Source: Aulostomus chinensis
Lineage: Eukaryota > Chordata > Actinopteri > Syngnathiformes > Aulostomidae
Direction of reading: 5' to 3'
NCBI GenBank assembly: GCA_037954235.1
Contig: JBBMOA010000003.1
Span: forward strand, 6,883,453-6,947,452
DNA: 64,000 nucleotides
Position numbers and translations under genes: made by a program. A model generated the notes under the pieces. That model did no database searches. It saw only the letters and a program-made list of their open reading frames with translations, and was not told where the DNA came from. Numbering within the stretch: position 1 is the stretch's first letter; each line of letters opens with the position of its first letter. This document shows positions 59,548 to 64,000 of this stretch, piece after piece.

Positions 59548-62500
59548 CTATTCACACACATTAATGCTGGCAGTCTATTTGATGGTATGTCCATTTGCAT
59601 GGATCAGGTTGGATCAGACAGGAAGCCCCTACATGAATAGCATAGGCCAAATTTCAAAATAAAACACCATGTGTATTGACTATCTTCAAAACAGGCATAA
59701 AAGGACAGAATGCTGACACAAATTCTAAACACAGGAACTGATGGACAGGCAAAATGTAACGCATCTTACGAGTTGCAGGTGGCAGAGCAGCTTCCTGTGT
59801 AAATAAGTATTGCGTAAAAAGGCCTACTCCTGCATTCACTCTTTGACTGCATGTTTTACATATTGACCGACCTTCTCTTCAAACTTGTAATCCCTGCTTT
59901 TATGATAGCTGAAATTTAACACACTGTTGACTTCGTTGTTTTAGATGGGGGGAAAACATTCCTCTGGGGAATCCTCAACGTGCACATACCTCAGCAATTC
60001 TCATGTAAACAACACTGTCAGCGACACTACACTACTGATTGCTCTAGTCCAGGCATACAGCTGGTGGATTGGCCAAGTAAGCGGGGCATTCTCTCCTGAA
60101 TGAAAAGGCTGATACTGTGCCGCAAGTATGACCGCAAATTCTTAGTGGTCTTGATACCACTATGTTTTCAAACTGTGGCATACCGTGAATCCGGTGTACC
60201 GCACTTATACCTACTAGTGGGTTAAAAATGCTGTGTTTTGGTATGTTTATGCAGTGAGCGAGCAATCTAACTGCACCTCTGAGTGAAGTTGTTGGAGCTT
60301 CTGTGCAAATTGTGCATCGGCCAAGTGAAAATTCATGCTTTTTGTGTGAGGGGCTTTGATTAACATTGCCTCACCACCACAGGGACAATGAAGATAAATC
60401 CAGCAGAAGATGAACATGCACAGACTGATCATTGACCCTGGTACCTTGTGGAAACTGTAAATGGTGCAGCTAATGTTACTTGATTGCGTTCCTTCAGCTA
60501 CCATCACTGGCTGCAGAAATATTATTCATCCTTTCATTTTAATTCACACTTTGTTTTTCATGCATCTTCAGTATGTTATGCCTGGTTAACTAAACTAACA
60601 GCAAATTAACAACTAACAGATAATTTGCCACAACTTGGCTTCTCTGAATTCACACTCTCAAAACAGCTCGTTTGTCTTGGAAGATTAATTGCCTTCTTTA
60701 TCGTCACAATATCACTGCTGCATAAATTCAACCAGACAAGGTTTAGTAAATATCCAACTGTAAGGTCGGACACACAGCCAGCTTTCTTCAGTGTGACTGG
60801 GAAGGTCTGATGTGATGGGGCCATTTTGTATAACAATTAGCCATTTGCTTTGAACTTTGCCTCTCATTCACCAATACGCACATTACCTGTGAGATTAAGG
60901 TGTACTGTTGGGAAACACATGTTGTTTTATGTTTGATGTTTAGATATACTTGTTTTTAAATGACCTTCCATTCCCAGATGTGTTTATTATTACAATAGCG
61001 AGGAATGTAACTAGTAATTTGATGTCATGGTTCATTGGTATGGCTGTGACAATGGACAGGCTGGAAAATGCTTAAAGTACAGATACAAAAACACTGATAC
61101 AATTTCTCCAAATCTATCAATATGAGCAGCAGCAGCAGCATTCACAGCCCTCTAGTTTCAATCCGTTCACACACTGGATACCTGTTATTGGCAGAAAATA
61201 ACATCATTTATAGTATTTGTGTTCTCTTTGAAAGAATCATTTCTTCTGAAATATGCACAAGACTTACAGGTAAAAAAACAACAACCCAACTAATAACATG
61301 ATTGTAAGCATGTCTTACTTCACAGCTGGAGTAATAATCTGGTACCAGAGCAATAGCTCACATTTGAGTAATGTTTAATCCGACATCTGATCTTTGCTCA
61401 AAGCACATGGCTAATTATTATGCAAAATGACATCATCACACCTACCTAGTGGCATTAAAGGAAGCTGGATTTTACCTCTCAGTTGAATACTTTTCATAAT
61501 GTCTGTTATATTAACAATAGGGCCCATGACTGAAAGATTTCATTTTTGCTCATCTCAACAACTGACTGAATTGGAATTCATTATGAGTTAAGAAAAGTCT
61601 CAGTAGTTTCTGACATGTGTTTGAACCAAAGTTAAGCTACAGAAATTCTGAGTTTTGCTCAAGCTCCAGCTAAGGATAGCACAACAGGCATGTTCCAATT
61701 CAACTGAATTCACATGATTCTTGTTATAAAAAAACCTGTCTACAGTAGAACAATGACATCAATACATATCATTTCCAGTTTCTGCTTTTTTATTAGTGGA
61801 TCCTACTTTTGCCGATTCCACTTTTCATTCTGTGCACTAAATTTGACAATGTAAGAGCATATAAATAAACCTTTTTTTCCAATGGAAAAATAGAAAATTT
61901 TGTTTACATAATTTAAGAATACTACTCTCACAGTTTTACCCAAATTGCACTAGCTTAATGGATGTTTTGTTACTTCCATTTGTCTCACAATAAATAAATT
62001 GCCCTCCTTCTGGAGAGAGGTAAAAACAAAATTCTACTGAAAATGAGTTGCTGTAAGTCCAGCTATGTTTGACATACCTTTTACTTTTAGTAATAAATTG
62101 TTTAAAGCAGGATAGGAGAGGCTGCTGGTATTTGCTTGGCTCTAAGCTCTGCCTACTACCCTTAGCTGCTTTCCCTTTGTTAACGTCCACAAACGTCGGA
62201 TTAGGTTTGTTGTTCGTTGTCGCTCCCCCCTTTTTTTATTTTGGCCTTATATGTTTAAGAAATTGCTAGCTTTATGTGCTCATTACTCACAGTGAAAAAC
62301 TTCCACACTGAACATGAATTTCCACCGGGCACAGCTGCAGGTTGTGGCTGTGCAGTATTCTAGCTGTGATGCCAATCATGGTGGTCCTCTGCACAGCTGC
62401 AATTTCCAGCTGCCTGGCAGTTTTGTAAAACTGCTCAGATTATGCTGATTTGGCCATTGTCTTTTGATTTGTGTGTTTCTATCACGTGGATGTTGAGAAT

Positions 62501-63744
62501 GTATTTATATTGTGTCCCTTTTCATGTCTGTTTTGGCAATAAGGAGCCTACACGTGGTTTTATTTTTAAAATTGACTGGATATACTGTCCCATTTGTGTG
62601 AAGATTTCCTGTCTGGCTCCATCTGCTCTATGCAGATTGACTTGCTGTCCATCAAAAACAGACACAATGCTTTTGCCTGCGAAGTGGCAAGTTAGAAATA
62701 GGAAATGCATAACATTGTCTGTCTGACCAGGCATGCCGAAAACCATCAGATTCCGGTCCCTAGGCATGCGCACGGTACATCCATAATAAAAGGTTTTCCT
62801 CTGTATGTTTTTCCCATTTTTCGTTTTTGAAAATATTAAATACTGCCTTCTTTTCTCTAATGGTCATATGGACAAAGTCAAGTATAAATCTTATAAAAAA
62901 TTTAACTTGCACACTACTCTTCCGACAAAATGCTTTCCAATTAAAACACCCCCCGACAAGAAGCAACAGCAACAACATTCTGCATACCCCTCCACCCAAT
63001 ATCATCAAGCAGGACAATATTTTCCAACCACATTTGCTAACAGTAGCATATTCTATCGTTCGTCATCTCCACAGTCTTCTTTTTTATCTCTACCACTCCA
63101 CAAGCAGCTGCCTCTCATTCTGTGTTGCTGATATCTCAAGCACCTAAGTTATTGGTTCTATAGAAAAAACAAGAACCACTACATTTTTAAACATAAAGCC
63201 ATTAGGAAGGTTAACCTGGGTTATTTCACTTGTCTAGTCATGAAACCAGTAAATACATTCATAGCAACATACTCTGTGTAATGGTGCATTATGGCCACCT
63301 TCTGGCAGTTACATGTTACTACGAGGCACATATGGGAACAAAGGGGACATTTTTTAAGAGAATAGACAAATAAACGATTCATTAAAAAAGGCTATCATTG
63401 CCATCCATGCCTATCAAGATATTTGATTTTTTTCCCCCTCACATTTCCAACATTATTTAGTTGTTGTAATGCTACTTGATAGCACTGTTCACTGCTCATT
63501 ATCATTTTTGACAAATAGAGTAGGTAGCACAACATTTTGTTGTCAGATGAAAAGTCATTTGGTGTTAGATAAGTAGTCTGAAGTTTCTCTCTACAAACTA
63601 CAGAGCAAAGCACAGCTGATCGGGTGCAACCTGTTGAATTGGCAGATATGATCATCAATGAATTGATAGTTCACACCCATCCCTTGTTGTTTGTATCTGT
63701 TATCCATCTGTTGGCAGCTAACTTATGTGAGTATTTCTTAACAG

Positions 63745-63794
63745 GAACAGGAAGGTGGTGAACTATTCACAATTCAATGAATCTGATGATGCAG
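63745..63794 (+). CDS. nucks1: nucks1 exon 2
   Basis: This 50-bp exon is flanked by an acceptor (ttcttaacag) and a consensus donor (gtaaga at 63795). The first G completes the Arg codon from exon 1; the exon then encodes NRKVVNYSQFNESDDA and ends one base into the next codon, which in the family is Asp or Glu. NESDDA starts the acidic, phosphorylatable region typical of NUCKS1. The only difference from human that I can name in the first residues is Asn for Asp after KVV. Intron 1 (50824-63744) is 12.9 kb and intron 2 runs off the window. Confidence 0.94.
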
Positions 63795-64000
63795 GTAAGA
63801 CAACATACTGATGACATTTTACATCATGATCTCAGTGCATGGTAATTATGTATATCAATTATATAATGAATAATGTTGAAAGTGTATAACGTGAATTTCT
63901 GCTTGTGGCTTATGATGTATTGAAAAAGCACAAGAGGAGTTATAAAAAAACAAAACCTACATTTTTGTGATAAACTAGTCTTGTGTATTAACTTAATGCA

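Larger units (their letters stand above)
50824..63744 (+). other. nucks1 intron 1
   Basis: A 12.9 kb intron. Recognisable content: a hAT-like short element (53020-53495), a Harbinger-type end (56843-57120), a hAT element with a nested Harbinger-type element (58512-59547), A/T homopolymers, and otherwise AT-rich unique DNA. I find no exon of another gene inside it. About 51320-53000 and 59560-63700 hold nothing I can name; an enhancer or alternative first exon could be present but is not visible by eye. Confidence 0.8.

Overview
The window is nuclear DNA from a vertebrate, almost certainly a percomorph teleost. Evidence: split genes with GT/AG introns and CpG-rich first exons, many GT/AC, AT and TCTA microsatellites, and a repeat load typical of fish (a tRNA-headed retroposon with an ATGG tail, hAT derivatives, an IR/DR Tc1 element, jockey-superfamily LINEs, Ty3/gypsy remnants). 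I see no bacterial, viral-genome or CRISPR content.

Two conserved genes are identified from exon sequence and splice sites. A Krueppel-like factor of the KLF15 type lies on the minus strand: coding exons 34883-33793 and 31646-31478, 419 aa, likely noncoding first exon ending at 37376 in a CpG-rich promoter. nucks1 lies on the plus strand: 5' exon at 50807-50823 inside a CpG island, second exon at 63745-63794, with a 12.9 kb intron between; the gene continues beyond the window. A third, unrecognised two-exon candidate (plus strand, 38626-38812 joined to 40385-40485) has a signal-peptide-like start, consensus splice sites and matching phase, and would encode a 95-residue secreted peptide.

Layout. 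1-4640: a decayed LINE (ORF1 end, endonuclease, reverse transcriptase) interrupted by other repeats, then a hAT transposase remnant. 4781-7162: a hAT-like element with a perfect 8-bp target duplication, itself split by a second hAT-like element. 9041-12568: a diverged inverted duplication with about 1.2 kb arms around a 1.05 kb promoter-like spacer. 13100-24100: LINE, gypsy, Tc1, restriction-like-endonuclease LINE and retroposon fragments, partly nested. 24100-30100: mostly unique AT-rich DNA with one small hAT element that kept only a BED-type zinc finger. 30100-37700: the klf15-like gene. 38600-40500: the peptide candidate. 41600-50300: LINE, gypsy and retroposon fragments, large microsatellites and a 27-bp KLF finger relic. 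50400-64000: nucks1 promoter, first exon and intron 1, which carries a hAT element with a nested Harbinger-type element.

The genes do not form a pathway. Their linkage is still informative: in human, KLF15 lies at 3q21 near SLC41A3 and NUCKS1 at 1q32 near SLC41A1, so a KLF15-type gene next to nucks1 may be the 1q32-side duplicate that mammals lack.
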